A stretch of 64,000 nucleotides of DNA from Citrobacter freundii (GTDB lineage: Bacteria > Pseudomonadota > Gammaproteobacteria > Enterobacterales > Enterobacteriaceae): assembly GCF_029717145.1 (NCBI RefSeq), contig NZ_CP099222.1:682001-746000 (forward strand), given 5' to 3'. The position numbers were made by a program, and so were the translations under genes. Under the pieces are notes generated by a model that was given only the letters and a program-made list of their open reading frames with translations, had not been told where the DNA came from and ran no database searches. Shown here one piece after another: positions 50,144 to 60,810 of the stretch. The first letter of the stretch is position 1. Every line of letters starts with the position of its first letter.

Positions 50144-52813
50144 ATGATTCAGATTGATATCTCCACGCTGGTAAAACGGCTGAACGCGTTTTCCCGTCAG
50201 TCGCTGGAAATGGCGGCAACGGCCTGTATGAGCCAGCAGGCTACGGAAATTACAGTCAGCCATGTGCTGTTGCAGATGCTTGCCATTCCGCGTTGCGACC
50301 TGCGTGTCATAGTGGAGAAGGCGGAGATTGGCGTGGCGGAGCTCAAACAGGCGCTGACCGTGGAGCACTATGCCACCCTGCGCCACACGGACAGTTACCC
50401 GGCCTTTTCGCCGTTGCTGGTCGACTGGCTGCGCGATGGCTGGCTGTTGGCGTCGGCGGAGATGCAGTCCGGCGAGCTGCGTGGCGGTATTCTGCTGCTA
50501 GCGCTGCTGCACTCTGTATCACGCTATGTGCCGCCAGCCGCCGCCCGTCTGCTGACCGGTATTAACCGCGACCGTCTGCAACAGGATTTTTCCGACTGGA
50601 CGCGTGAGTCGATGGAGTCGGTAGTGCCGGACGGGGCTAAATCAGCACCTGCGGTGATACGTTTAGACGACAGCCTGCTTGCCCGTTACGCGAAAAACAT
50701 GACCGAAGACGCTCGTAACGGCAGGCTCGATCCGGTGCTATGCCGGGACAATGAAATCGACCTGATGATCGACATTCTCTGCCGCCGCCGCAAGAACAAC
50801 CCGGTGGTGGTCGGTGAAGCCGGTGTCGGCAAAAGCGCACTGATCGAGGGGCTGGCGCTGCGTATCGTCGCCGGTCAGGTGCCGGACAAGCTGAGAAATA
50901 CCGATATCATGACCCTGGATCTCGGCGCGTTACAGGCTGGAGCCGCGGTGAAGGGCGAGTTTGAAAAACGCTTTAAGGGGCTGATGGCCGAGGTTACCCA
51001 GTCGCTGGTGCCGGTGATCCTGTTTATTGATGAGGCGCATACGCTGATCGGCGCGGGCAATCAGCAGGGCGGTCTGGATATCTCTAACCTGCTGAAACCG
51101 GCGCTGGCACGCGGTGAGCTGAAAACCATTGCTGCCACCACCTGGAGCGAATACAAAAAATACTTCGAAAAAGATGCTGCCCTATCGCGCCGCTTCCAGT
51201 TAGTGAAGGTGAGCGAGCCAACAGCGGTGGAAGCGACCATTATTCTGCGTGGCCTGACGGCGGTGTACGAGCAGTCGCACGGCGTGCTGATTGATGATGA
51301 TGCATTGCAGGCAGCGGCAACATTAAGTGAGCGCTATCTTTCCGGGCGTCAGTTGCCGGACAAGGCCATCGATGTACTGGACACCGCCTGCGCCCGTGTG
51401 GCGATCAACCTCTCCTCGCCGCCGAAGCAAATTTCGGCGCTGACCACCCTGTGCCATCAGTATGATGCGGAAATCCGCCTGCTTGAGCGGGAAATTCGTA
51501 TCGGCCTGCGTATGGACGGCGGGCGGATGGATGAAGTCCACGCGCAGTATGAAATGGCGCAGGCAGAGCTTCTGTCTCTGGAAGCCGCCTGGCATCAACA
51601 GCAGACTCTGGTGCAGGAGATTATCGCCCTGCGCCAGGTATTGCTGACGGATGTGGCGGAGATGAACGACGATGTGGTGAATGACGACGCTATACCGAAA
51701 GACGAAACGGTCTCACCTCTTCTGGCAGAGCGTCTTGTCGCATTGAGCGCTGAGCTGGGTGCCCTGCATCACTCGCAACTGCTGGTCTCCCCGCATGTGG
51801 ATAAAAAGCAGATTGCCGCTGTTATCGCAGAATGGACCGGCGTGCCACTTAACCGCCTGTCGCAGAATGAAATGTCAGTCATTACCGACCTGCCGCAGTG
51901 GCTGGGCGAGACCATCAAGGGCCAAGAACTGGCGATTAAGCACCTGCATAAACATCTGCTGACTGCGCGCGCCGACCTGCGCCGTCCGGGGCGTCCGCTC
52001 GGTGCGTTCCTGCTGGCGGGGCCAAGCGGCGTCGGTAAAACCGAAACCGTCCTGCAACTGGCGGAACTGCTTTACGGCGGGCGTCAGTACCTCACCACCA
52101 TAAATATGTCGGAGTTCCAGGAGAGGCACACCGTTTCTCGCCTGATTGGTTCGCCGCCGGGCTATGTCGGCTACGGTGAGGGTGGCGTGCTGACCGAGGC
52201 CATCCGTCAGAAGCCATATTCGGTGGTGCTGCTGGATGAAGTAGAAAAAGCGCATCCGGACGTGCTCAACCTGTTCTACCAGGTGTTCGACAAAGGTGAA
52301 ATAGCCGACGGCGAAGGGCGGATGACCGACTGTAAGAACATCGTCTTCTTCCTCACCTCCAACCTCGGTTATCAGGTGATTGTGGATCATGCGGACAGTC
52401 CGAAAGTGATGCACGACGCTCTGTATCCGGTGCTGGCCGACTTCTTTAAACCAGCGCTGCTGGCGCGCATGGAAGTGGTGCCGTACCTGCCGCTGTCCCG
52501 CGACACGCTGGCGGTGATTATCACCGGGAAGTTGGCGCGACTGGACAATTTATTACGTACCCGCTTTGGTGCGCAGGTGGTGATTACGCCGGGCGTGACT
52601 GATGAAATCATGAGCCGCGTTACCCGTGCGGAGAATGGTGCCAGAATGCTGGAGTCGGTTATCGACGGTGAAATGCTGCCGACGCTCTCCCTGCTGTTGT
52701 TGCAGAAAATGGCGGCGAACACTGTTATTGCCCGTATCACGCTTGATGCGCAGGACGGCGCGTTTACCGCAGACGTTGAGGATGCGGTGACAGAGGAAGA
52801 AAGTGCGATATGA
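50144..52813 (+). CDS. clpV: T6SS AAA+ ATPase ClpV (TssH)
   Basis: The 889-residue HSP100 ATPase has an N-terminal double Clp repeat. Walker A sites are at about residues 223 (GEAGVGKS) and 625 (GPSGVGKT), Walker B sites VILFIDEAH and [13 protein letters not shown]. ClpV disassembles contracted TssBC sheath for reuse. Its stop overlaps the start of vasI by four bases, leaving no room for vasH. Confidence 0.97.
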   Translation: MIQIDISTLVKRLNAFSRQSLEMAATACMSQQATEITVSHVLLQMLAIPRCDLRVIVEKAEIGVAELKQALTVEHYATLRHTDSYPAFSPLLVDWLRDGWLLASAEMQSGELRGGILLLALLHSVSRYVPPAAARLLTGINRDRLQQDFSDWTRESMESVVPDGAKSAPAVIRLDDSLLARYAKNMTEDARNGRLDPVLCRDNEIDLMIDILCRRRKNNPVVVGEAGVGKSALIEGLALRIVAGQVPDKLRNTDIMTLDLGALQAGAAVKGEFEKRFKGLMAEVTQSLVPVILFIDEAHTLIGAGNQQGGLDISNLLKPALARGELKTIAATTWSEYKKYFEKDAALSRRFQLVKVSEPTAVEATIILRGLTAVYEQSHGVLIDDDALQAAATLSERYLSGRQLPDKAIDVLDTACARVAINLSSPPKQISALTTLCHQYDAEIRLLEREIRIGLRMDGGRMDEVHAQYEMAQAELLSLEAAWHQQQTLVQEIIALRQVLLTDVAEMNDDVVNDDAIPKDETVSPLLAERLVALSAELGALHHSQLLVSPHVDKKQIAAVIAEWTGVPLNRLSQNEMSVITDLPQWLGETIKGQELAIKHLHKHLLTARADLRRPGRPLGAFLLAGPSGVGKTETVLQLAELLYGGRQYLTTINMSEFQERHTVSRLIGSPPGYVGYGEGGVLTEAIRQKPYSVVLLDEVEKAHPDVLNLFYQVFDKGEIADGEGRMTDCKNIVFFLTSNLGYQVIVDHADSPKVMHDALYPVLADFFKPALLARMEVVPYLPLSRDTLAVIITGKLARLDNLLRTRFGAQVVITPGVTDEIMSRVTRAENGARMLESVIDGEMLPTLSLLLLQKMAANTVIARITLDAQDGAFTADVEDAVTEEESAI

Positions 52814-53487
52814 GACTTTCCGCCAGCTTGCTACTGCCCCTGCTGTTGATAACCCCTTCGCTATACGCCGGTGAGACGCCGGATGCGCAGGCCACGATTA
52901 ACGCCATGTCGACCTGCCGGAAAGAGCCTGCCGCCCTGGAGCGTCTGGACTGCTATGACCACATTCTGGCGCCGGTTCGCCCGGAAGGTTTTGCCGGGGC
53001 GCTGGTAAAAGCGCGTTACGACGGCGAGGCGTGGACGCGCGCGCTGGAGCAGGAAAAGCAGCGCACGGATAACTCCATCGGGCTGCTAATAACCCGCATG
53101 GAAGGGGAGCGTCCGACGGTGATTATCACCACGCCCGCCATCGGTAGCCTGCCACCGCGCCCGGTGCTGATGTTCAGCTGTGTGGACAACATCACCCGGA
53201 TGCAGGTTGCACTCACTTCTCCTCGCCGGGAAAACGATATTCCGGTGGTGCTTGTCACGGACCGGAGCCAGTTCCGCTCCAGTTGGTTTGTGCGCGAGAA
53301 CGGCTCCCTGCTGGAAGCCAGTCGGGGGTTGTCGGGTATCGACGAAATTAAACAACTTTTTGGCGCAAAAACACTGACGCTGGATACCGGAACCGACAGC
53401 GCGACTGGAAAACTGACCTTTAACATCGACGGATTGGCGCAGACCATTGCGCCGCTGCGTGAAGCTTGCCACTGGGCGGGGGAATAA
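52810..53487 (+). CDS. vasI: T6SS-associated periplasmic protein VasI (TagO type)
   Basis: The 225-residue exported protein has a signal peptide (about residues 1-20, LLLPLLLITPSLYAGE). It has the VasI/VCA0118 pattern CRKEPAALERLDCYDHI and ...PPRPVLMFSCVDNITRMQVAL. Its precise role is not settled; it is found in V. cholerae-type clusters. It overlaps clpV and precedes tssA. Confidence 0.9.
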   Translation: MRLSASLLLPLLLITPSLYAGETPDAQATINAMSTCRKEPAALERLDCYDHILAPVRPEGFAGALVKARYDGEAWTRALEQEKQRTDNSIGLLITRMEGERPTVIITTPAIGSLPPRPVLMFSCVDNITRMQVALTSPRRENDIPVVLVTDRSQFRSSWFVRENGSLLEASRGLSGIDEIKQLFGAKTLTLDTGTDSATGKLTFNIDGLAQTIAPLREACHWAGE

Positions 53488-53491
53488 CGAG

Positions 53492-54865
53492 ATGGATATA
53501 CACAACCCGGAAGTCTGGTTATCACACCTGCTGGAGAACCTGCCGGAAAAGAAGCTGGCCGGTAAGCTCGGCGACGACAACCCGCAGTGGGAATATATCG
53601 ACAGTGAGATTGTTAAACTCGGCTCGATGAGTCATACGCAGCTTGATGTGCCGGAGATTCAGCGCCGGGGGCTGGCGCTTCTGGCCTCTGAGAGCAAGGA
53701 TTTTCGCCTGGTGTCGCACCTTCTGCGCACGTTGCAGCAAGCGGGCGATCACCTGCTGGCACTCAGGATGTTGGCGCAGTATGTCAGCTACTACTGGACC
53801 GTTGCCTGGCCGCAGAATGCGGAGCATAAAAAGCGTTTTGCCGGGCAGATATTGAAGCGCTTTGAACCCGGTATTGCCGGTTTTTCTGCATCCCCGGATC
53901 CGGAACGGCGCGATGTCCTGCTGGGGGAACTGGCGAAGCTGGCGCTATGCTGGCAGGAGAGCGGGATGCCGGAGCTGGCTTCCGCCACTGATGACCTGTC
54001 TGCGCTGTATCAGCGGGCGTTTCGCGACGACTCATCTGCGGCATCAGCACAATCTGCTGCGGTTGCCACAACTCCCGCAACCGTTACGACAGCGCCTGCT
54101 ACGGTGGTGACTGTCGACAGCCATGACGATAAAGCCTGGCGCGACACGCTGCTGAAAGTGACGGCCATCCTCTGTGAGCGTCAGCCCGCGTCGCCGCAGG
54201 GTTACCGTCTGCGCAGCCATGCGCTGTGGCAGAACATTACCAGTGCGCCGCAGGCGGAAAGTGACGGACGCACGCCGCTGGCCGCTGTATCTGCCGATAT
54301 GGTTGCCGATTATCAGGCGCGTTTTGCCCGTGCCGATATGGCGCTCTGGCAGCAGGTGGAACAGAGCCTGCTGCTGGCGCCGTACTGGCTGGATGGGCAC
54401 CATCTTTCGGCACGCATTGCGCAGAGCCTGGGTTACAGCTATGTGGCGCAGGCCATCCGCGACGAGGCCTGCTACTTCCTCGCGCGTCTGCCTGCGCTTG
54501 GTACCCTGTTGTTTAACGATCGCTCGCCGTTTATCAGCGATGCCACCCGGCAGTGGCTGAGCGATGAGCCGCAGATGTCAGCGGTGTCTGTTGTCGCAGC
54601 GGATGATGCGACGCAGCAGGTCTGGCAGTGCTATCAGGAGCAGGGGCTGGAAGTGGCGCTGGCGCTTCTCGAACAGCTGCCGGAAGGCGGCCCCCGCACG
54701 CATTTTTACCGGGAATACCTGACGGCGCAGCTGCTTGAAGCGTCCGGTATGGCGACGATTTCCCGTCAGCATTATCACACCCTGTACCAGTTTGCACGGC
54801 ATATGACGCTTGCGGACTGGGAACCGGAACTGTTGCAACAGCTGGAAGACCGAGCCAGAGGATAA
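53492..54865 (+). CDS. tssA: T6SS protein TssA (VasJ/ImpA type)
   Basis: The 457-residue protein has an N-terminal ImpA domain (NPQWEYIDSEIVKLGSMSHTQLD, LVSHLLRTLQQAGD) and an Ala/Thr-rich linker (about 180-210). The C-terminal VasJ-type helical domain includes HALWQNITSAP and YFLARLPALGTLLFNDRSPF. TssA primes or caps sheath polymerisation. ATG 53492 (MDIHNPEVW) follows the vasI stop by four bases; the frame from 53447 overlaps vasI and is rejected. Confidence 0.93.
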   Translation: MDIHNPEVWLSHLLENLPEKKLAGKLGDDNPQWEYIDSEIVKLGSMSHTQLDVPEIQRRGLALLASESKDFRLVSHLLRTLQQAGDHLLALRMLAQYVSYYWTVAWPQNAEHKKRFAGQILKRFEPGIAGFSASPDPERRDVLLGELAKLALCWQESGMPELASATDDLSALYQRAFRDDSSAASAQSAAVATTPATVTTAPATVVTVDSHDDKAWRDTLLKVTAILCERQPASPQGYRLRSHALWQNITSAPQAESDGRTPLAAVSADMVADYQARFARADMALWQQVEQSLLLAPYWLDGHHLSARIAQSLGYSYVAQAIRDEACYFLARLPALGTLLFNDRSPFISDATRQWLSDEPQMSAVSVVAADDATQQVWQCYQEQGLEVALALLEQLPEGGPRTHFYREYLTAQLLEASGMATISRQHYHTLYQFARHMTLADWEPELLQQLEDRARG

Positions 54866-54877
54866 CAAGGAGCGTTT

Positions 54878-57800
54878 GTGTTCAGAGTACCAACCCCCAG
54901 GATGTTCAGCGGTCTGAGTTCCATGCTCAGACCTGCAATGCCCCGGCTTAAAGTGTCCGCGGCCTGGCTGCTGGCGCTGGCATGGATTTTTCTATTGGTG
55001 TGGATCTGGTGGAAAGGCCCGGCGTGGACGCTGTACGGGGAGCACTGGCTGAAACCACTGGTCAACCGCTGGCTGGTAACCACCGTCTGGGGGCTGCTGG
55101 CGCTGGTCTGGCTCACCGTCAGGGTGGTGAAACGCCTGCAACTGATTGAGAAACAGCAGAAGCAGCAGCGTCAGGAAGAGCATGATCCACTCACCGTTGC
55201 GATTAACCGCCAGCAGCGCTATCTCGACCGCTGGCTGCTGCGGCTCCAGCGCCATCTGGACAGCCGCCGTTATCTGTGGCAGTTGCCTTGGTATGTGGTG
55301 ATAGGACCTGCGGACAGCGGTAAAACGGCGCTTCTGCGGGAAGGATTTTCGGCGGATATCATTTATACCCCGGATGCCCTGCGGGGAGCGGAGCAGCGGG
55401 TTTATATCACGCCACATATCGGCAAACAGGCGGTGATATTCGATACCGATGGTGCGCTGACGGAAACGGACGACGGCGACATGCTGCACCGTCGCCTGCG
55501 CGAGCACTGGCTGGGCTGGCTGGTGCAAAAACGCACGCGTCAACCGCTGAATGGCCTGATCCTGACGCTGGATTTGCCCGATTTACTGATCGCAGACAAG
55601 CGGCGTCATGAACAACTGGTGCAGATGCTGCGCAGCCGTCTGCAGGAGGTTCGCCAGTCCCTGCATACTCGGTTGCCGGTCTACATTGTGCTGACGAAGC
55701 TGGATTTGCTGACCGGTTTTGCCGCATGGTTCCGCGCGCTGGACCGGCGCGATCGCGACCGTATCCTGGGCGTGACCTTCACCCGCAATGTCCATGAAAG
55801 CAATGACTGGCGTACTGAACTGAACGCCTTCTGGCTGGCATGGGGCCAGCAGATGAACCAGGCGCTGGTGAACCAGATGCTAACGCAGTCCTCACCGGCG
55901 CGCAGCGCGGCATTCAGCTTTTCCCGCCAGATGCAGGGCGCGGGGGAGGTTATCGCCCTGCTGCTGGATGCGCTGCTGGATGGTGAACATCAGGACATTA
56001 TGCTACGCGGCGTGTATCTGACCTCTTCCCTGCAACGCGGGCAGATGGACGATATTTTCACCCAGTCCGCAGCCCGTCAGTATGGTCTTGAAAACGGCTC
56101 CCTGACCGCCTGGCCGCTGGTGGACACCACGCCGTATTTTTCCCGCACCCTGTTTCCGGAGGTGCTGCTGGCCGAGCCGAATTTTGCCGGGGAAAATCGT
56201 CTGTGGCTGGCTGGTTACCGCCGCCGGATGAACATCTTTACTGGCTGTGGCGCGGTGGCAGCGCTTCTGCTCATCGGGGGCTGGAACCACTGGTACAACG
56301 AGAACTATCGCGCCGGGCTGACCGTGCTGGCACAGGCGAAGTCGTTTATGGATGTCCCGCCGCCGCAGGGAACCGATGAGTCTGGTCAGCGACAACTGCC
56401 GCTGCTGAATCCCGTTCGCGACGCCACGCTGGCCTACGGCGACTGGGACGACAGAAGCTGGCTTGCCGATATGGGACTGTATCAAGGGACGCGCGTCGGT
56501 CCCTATGTGGAGCAGACCTACCTGCATCTGTTAGAACAGCGTTATCTCCCGGCCCTGTTTAATGGCCTGATGAAAGACCTGAATAATGCGCCGCCGGAAT
56601 CGGAAGAGAAGCTCGCCGTCCTGCGCGTTATCCGTATGCTGGAGGACAAAAGCGGGCGCAATAATGAAGTGGTGAAACAGTTTATGGCGAAGCGCTGGAG
56701 CGAACAGTTCCACGGCAAGCAGGATATTCAGGCGCAACTGATGTCCCACCTCGACTACGCCCTGGCGCATACCGACTGGCGAGCGCAGCGCCAGAAAGGC
56801 GACGCGGACGCTATCAGTCTGTGGACGCCGTATGACAGACCGGTGGCGGTGGCGCAGAAAGAACTGAGTAAGCTGCCGGTGTATCAGCGGGTGTACCAGA
56901 GCCTGAAAACGCGAGCTCTGGGCGTGTTGCCTGCCGATCTCAGCCTGCGCGATCAGACGGGTCCGACCTTCGACAAGGTGTTTATCTCCGCTGACGACAG
57001 CCGGCTGATAATCCCGCAGTTTCTGACCCGTTACGGGTTGCAGAGCTATTTTGTGAAGCAGCGTGATGAACTGGTGGCGCTCACCGCAATGGATTCCTGG
57101 GTGCTGGCGCTGACGCGCAACTTGACCTACAGCGACGCCGATCGTACCGAAATTCAGCGCCAGCTTACCGAACAGTACATCAGCGACTACACCGCCACCT
57201 GGCGGGCGGGTATGGATAACCTGAATGTCCGCGATTATGAATCGCTGACGGAACTGACGGGGGCGCTGGAGCAGATTATCAGCGGCGACCAGCCTCTGCA
57301 GCGGGTGCTGACGGCGTTACGTGACAATACCCGTTCTCCCGTATTGTCTGAAAAACTGGATGATAAATCCCGTACCGACACGCAGGCAGAATCTGACTGG
57401 CGGCTGCTGAATCGTCTGGGGCATGAGTTCGCACCGGAAAACAGCACGCTGGAAGAGCAGAAGGACAAGGGCAGCGCCTTACAGGCGGTTTACCAGCAAC
57501 TGACCGAACTGCACCGCTATCTGCTGGCGATACAGAATGCGCCTGTACCGGGTAGATCCGCCCTGAAGGCAGTGCAGCTGCGGCTCGACCAGAACAGCAG
57601 CGATCCGATTTTCGCCACCCGCCAGATGGCGAAAACCCTGCCTGCGCCGCTTAACCGCTGGGTAGGGAAACTGGCCGATCAGGCCTGGCATGTTGTGATG
57701 ATCGAAGCGGTTCACTATATGGAGCTGGACTGGCGTGACAACGTGGTGAAAACCTTCAACAGCAGGCTTGCGGATAAATATCCGTTTAACCCGCGTGCAA

Positions 57801-58402
57801 AAGACGATGCCTCGCTGGATGCGTTCGAACGGTTCTTTAAGCCGGACGGCGTGCTGGATACGTTTTACCAGCAGAACCTGAAACTGTTTGTGGAAAACAG
57901 TCAGGGGATAAACGGGGATGACAATGTGGTTATTCGCGAGGATATCCTCAGACAGTTAGACACTGCGCAGAAAATCCGCGACATCTTCTTCAGCCAGCAG
58001 AACGGGCTGGGCGCGCAGTTTGCGGTGGAAACCGTATCGCTGTCGGGCAATAAGCGCCGCAGCGTGCTGAACCTGGACGGACAGCTGGTGGATTACGCCC
58101 AGGGCCGCAACTATACGGCGCATCTGGTGTGGCCGAACAATATGCGTGAAGGCAACGAAAGCAAGCTGACGCTGATTGGTGCGGGCGGTAATGCGCCGCG
58201 CAGTATCGCTTTCAGCGGTCCGTGGGCGCAGTTCCGCCTGTTTGACGCGGGACAACTGACCAGCGTGCAGGACGGTACCTTTACCGCCCGTTTCGGCGTT
58301 GATGGTGGCACCATGACCTATCGCGTCCATACGGATACGCAGGACAACCCGTTTGCCGGAGGACTGTTCAGCCAGTTCCGCCTGCCGGATACGCTGTACT
58401 GA
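54878..58402 (+). CDS. tssM: T6SS membrane complex protein TssM (IcmF/VasK)
   Basis: The 1174-residue IcmF protein has two N-terminal TM helices (about residues 28-48 and 60-78) and a Walker A site at about residue 141 (GPADSGKTALL) in the cytoplasmic domain. A third TM lies near residues 452-470 (GCGAVAALLLIGGW), with a large periplasmic domain reaching TssJ. The start is GTG 54878 with GGAG upstream. It is the core of the trans-envelope complex with TssL (broken here) and TssJ. Confidence 0.96.
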   Translation: MFRVPTPRMFSGLSSMLRPAMPRLKVSAAWLLALAWIFLLVWIWWKGPAWTLYGEHWLKPLVNRWLVTTVWGLLALVWLTVRVVKRLQLIEKQQKQQRQEEHDPLTVAINRQQRYLDRWLLRLQRHLDSRRYLWQLPWYVVIGPADSGKTALLREGFSADIIYTPDALRGAEQRVYITPHIGKQAVIFDTDGALTETDDGDMLHRRLREHWLGWLVQKRTRQPLNGLILTLDLPDLLIADKRRHEQLVQMLRSRLQEVRQSLHTRLPVYIVLTKLDLLTGFAAWFRALDRRDRDRILGVTFTRNVHESNDWRTELNAFWLAWGQQMNQALVNQMLTQSSPARSAAFSFSRQMQGAGEVIALLLDALLDGEHQDIMLRGVYLTSSLQRGQMDDIFTQSAARQYGLENGSLTAWPLVDTTPYFSRTLFPEVLLAEPNFAGENRLWLAGYRRRMNIFTGCGAVAALLLIGGWNHWYNENYRAGLTVLAQAKSFMDVPPPQGTDESGQRQLPLLNPVRDATLAYGDWDDRSWLADMGLYQGTRVGPYVEQTYLHLLEQRYLPALFNGLMKDLNNAPPESEEKLAVLRVIRMLEDKSGRNNEVVKQFMAKRWSEQFHGKQDIQAQLMSHLDYALAHTDWRAQRQKGDADAISLWTPYDRPVAVAQKELSKLPVYQRVYQSLKTRALGVLPADLSLRDQTGPTFDKVFISADDSRLIIPQFLTRYGLQSYFVKQRDELVALTAMDSWVLALTRNLTYSDADRTEIQRQLTEQYISDYTATWRAGMDNLNVRDYESLTELTGALEQIISGDQPLQRVLTALRDNTRSPVLSEKLDDKSRTDTQAESDWRLLNRLGHEFAPENSTLEEQKDKGSALQAVYQQLTELHRYLLAIQNAPVPGRSALKAVQLRLDQNSSDPIFATRQMAKTLPAPLNRWVGKLADQAWHVVMIEAVHYMELDWRDNVVKTFNSRLADKYPFNPRAKDDASLDAFERFFKPDGVLDTFYQQNLKLFVENSQGINGDDNVVIREDILRQLDTAQKIRDIFFSQQNGLGAQFAVETVSLSGNKRRSVLNLDGQLVDYAQGRNYTAHLVWPNNMREGNESKLTLIGAGGNAPRSIAFSGPWAQFRLFDAGQLTSVQDGTFTARFGVDGGTMTYRVHTDTQDNPFAGGLFSQFRLPDTLY

Positions 58403-58412
58403 GGGAATGACG

Positions 58413-59759
58413 ATGAGTACGGATACGCAGATGATTATAACAGGCAAGGATCCGCGCGACCTACCGGAGTTCAGCGCGATGCGCGAGGAAATCAACAAGA
58501 CCAGCCATCCGGCCCAGCCGGTGATGAACTGGACGCTGGTGGAGTCGCTGGCGCTGAGTATTTTCAAAGCGAATGGCGTGGATCTGCATACTGCCACGTA
58601 CTACACGCTGGCCCGCACGCGCACGCAGGGGCTGGCAGGGTTCTGTGAAGGCGTGGAGCTGCTGGCTGCACTGATAAGCCGTGAATGGGATAAGTTCTGG
58701 CCGAAGGAAGGTCCGGCGCGCACGGAAATGCTTGACTGGTTCAACGCCCGTACCGGCAACATCCTCCGCCAGCAGCTGGCGTTTTCCGCAGCCGATCTAC
58801 CGCTGCTGTACCGGGTGGAACGGGCGCTACAAGTGATATGCGACAAGCTTCAGCAGGTGGCGCTGAAGCGTATCCCGCGAGTGGAAAACCTGCTCTATTT
58901 TGTGCAGAACACGCGAAAACGCTGGGAGCCGCAGCCAGCGATGAATGTGAAGGATATGTCGGCAAAAACGACGGTGCGGACGCTGGTCTATATGCCGGAA
59001 AGCGCGGAAACCATGAGTATCCCGGAGCCGCCGCTACCTGAATTGCCGGAGGTGAGGGTGGCCGTTCATGGCGTGACCGCGCCTCCGCAGGCTGCCTGTA
59101 CAGCGAAACCGGGAAGCTCCGTGAAAGGGTGTGTCGCTGGTGTTTTATGTAGTGCGGCTGTCGCCGCAGCAGTCTGGTGGTGGCAGGTTTATCCCTTGCA
59201 ACAGCAGATTGCCGCCGTGCGTGACACTACGCAGGGGGCGGCGACGATCTGGCTAGCATCACCTCAACTGAATGACTATCCGCAGCGGTTACGACAGCTT
59301 ACAGGTACTTCACCGCTACAACCGCTGGAAGCCGCTCAGCAGATGGTCCGTATGGCAGACAGCCGCTGGCCGGGAAGCCTACAACAGCAGCAGGCCACGG
59401 CACAGTGGAACACCACCCTGAAAGAGCGGGCGGCAAACAGTCCGAAGATGCAGGGCTGGCAACAGAGCAGGACGGATTTACGGTCGTTCGCCGAACTGCT
59501 AGTACAGCGTGAACAGGCGAAAGCAGGGTTCACACTCTCTTATATCAAAACCATCGTTTACCAAGCCGAACGCACGCTGAATCAGGAGACTCCGCTGGAG
59601 TATCTGCTGACGCAGTACCAGCAGGCTCAGTCTGCTGGAAAAAGCACCGATATGCTGGCAAAACAGATTAATGAACGGCTGGACGGTGTGTTAAGCCGCT
59701 GGTTGTTACTGACGCAGAACCCGCTGCCGGAAGTACTGGACGTTAAACCCGGAAAATAA
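58413..59759 (+). CDS. vasL: T6SS-associated protein VasL
   Basis: The 448-residue protein has an N-terminal ImpA-related domain (GKDPRDLPEFSAMREEINKTS-type opening) and one TM helix at about residues 241-263 (GCVAGVLCSAAVAAAVWWW). The C-terminal domain is periplasmic or cytoplasmic, rich in Gln and Leu. VasL lies after VasK/TssM in V. cholerae and belongs to the TssA-like TagA-type proteins. Start ATG 58413 (MSTDTQMII) or ATG 58407. Confidence 0.9.
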   Translation: MSTDTQMIITGKDPRDLPEFSAMREEINKTSHPAQPVMNWTLVESLALSIFKANGVDLHTATYYTLARTRTQGLAGFCEGVELLAALISREWDKFWPKEGPARTEMLDWFNARTGNILRQQLAFSAADLPLLYRVERALQVICDKLQQVALKRIPRVENLLYFVQNTRKRWEPQPAMNVKDMSAKTTVRTLVYMPESAETMSIPEPPLPELPEVRVAVHGVTAPPQAACTAKPGSSVKGCVAGVLCSAAVAAAVWWWQVYPLQQQIAAVRDTTQGAATIWLASPQLNDYPQRLRQLTGTSPLQPLEAAQQMVRMADSRWPGSLQQQQATAQWNTTLKERAANSPKMQGWQQSRTDLRSFAELLVQREQAKAGFTLSYIKTIVYQAERTLNQETPLEYLLTQYQQAQSAGKSTDMLAKQINERLDGVLSRWLLLTQNPLPEVLDVKPGK

Positions 59760-59783
59760 CCCTCAGTTGAAAGGAGTATCACT

Positions 59784-60263
59784 ATGGCAAATCTTGTTTA
59801 TCTGACGCTGAACGGCCAGTTACAGGGAATGATTTCGGCTGGCTGTTCATCGCTGGCCTCCATCGGGAATAAGGCGCAGGTTTCGCATCTGGATCAGATT
59901 ATGGTGACCAGCATTAAACATGGCTTAAGCCGGGCGCAGAACGTCAATCACCAGACGGTGGATATCAGTAAACCGGTGGATAAATCCACGCCTCTGTTGA
60001 GTAAGGCAATCAATGAAAATGAATGCCTGACCTGTGATTTTGAGTTTTACCGTACCAACCGTTTTGGCATCAATGAGGTGTATTACAAGCTGAAGCTGAT
60101 CAACGCCAGAATAGCCAGAATCAACCTGCAACTGCCTCATACTATCCTCAACAGCGAAGGACAGGCGGAAGAGGTGATATCGTTTACCTACGAAAGTATC
60201 TCTCAGGATCACTGTATTGCCGGAACCAGCTCGTTCAGCCTGTGGAGCGAGCGGATATTTTAA
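59784..60263 (+). CDS. T6SS tube protein Hcp, second copy
   Basis: The 159-residue Hcp-type protein starts MANLVYLTLNGQLQGMISAG and has HLDQIMVTSIKHG and TFE-type SFTYESISQDH, matching a different Hcp branch from the copy at 39848 (few identical residues). A good GAAAGGAG precedes the ATG. It is last gene of the structural operon, where V. cholerae-type clusters usually continue to vgrG; here no vgrG follows. Confidence 0.92.
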   Translation: MANLVYLTLNGQLQGMISAGCSSLASIGNKAQVSHLDQIMVTSIKHGLSRAQNVNHQTVDISKPVDKSTPLLSKAINENECLTCDFEFYRTNRFGINEVYYKLKLINARIARINLQLPHTILNSEGQAEEVISFTYESISQDHCIAGTSSFSLWSERIF

Positions 60264-60365
60264 CGGGGTGTCTGTGAACCATCAGATATCCGATCCGGTC
60301 GGAATGCCGATGCCTTTTGTAAGCGTTATCCGCAGGCGGTTGCCGGAATTGAGAAAACCTGTTTA

Positions 60366-60515
60366 ATGAAAGGCTGGGAAATTCCCGAATGGCCGTACTG
60401 GTGTTTTTTACCGATAGCTTACTGGATGATTCTGTTTATGGGCAAACAGCGCCGACAATGCACCAGAGAAGTATGGCTGGAAATGAAGAAATTCCAGGTG
60501 CTGGTAACCGGTTGA
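60366..60515 (+). CDS. Short hypothetical membrane protein (49 aa), possibly a gene fragment
   Basis: ATG 60366 gives MKGWEIPEWPYWCFLPIAYW plus a basic tail, with one likely membrane segment (about 11-26). The same frame is open upstream for about 30 codons without a start, which suggests the 3' end of a larger decayed gene rather than a complete small protein. Not recognised. Confidence 0.35.
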   Translation: MKGWEIPEWPYWCFLPIAYWMILFMGKQRRQCTREVWLEMKKFQVLVTG

Positions 60516-60533
60516 TATAGTAAGGGGATTTAT

Positions 60534-60574
<41 letters not shown>

Positions 60575-60621
60575 CACAACTGTGTGCCCTGACGGAAACG
60601 CCCATTGCTGATTCACTGCCG

Positions 60622-60810
60622 GTGGATGTTTTTTTGCGGTTTCCGGAGTGGTGTATTTGCGTCAGAACGCCGGGAATGCTTATGACCGGGGAGCCATTAT
60701 ACGGGTTCTGGGCGATGGTGAGCCTGGATGTGGTGAATAATAACCGCCGTATTGGCTACGGGTACGAAAAATGCGAGCTTACAGAAATTACAGGCTTGTG
60801 TGCCGCATGA
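60622..60810 (+). CDS. Hypothetical ORF fragment downstream of the microsatellite
   Basis: GTG 60622 opens a 62-codon frame (VDVFLRFPEWCICVRTPGML ... TEITGLCAA). The frame is open upstream through the (CTAT)n tract. The sequence GEPLYGFWAMV is plausible protein but unrecognised; it may be a decayed gene. Confidence 0.3.
   Translation: MDVFLRFPEWCICVRTPGMLMTGEPLYGFWAMVSLDVVNNNRRIGYGYEKCELTEITGLCAA

Noticed and set aside
40930..60263. A vgrG (tssI) or vasH gene within the T6SS operon
   Set aside because: All ORFs between tssB and the second hcp are accounted for by other core components; no spike or sigma-54 activator motif (such as GAFTGA) was seen.
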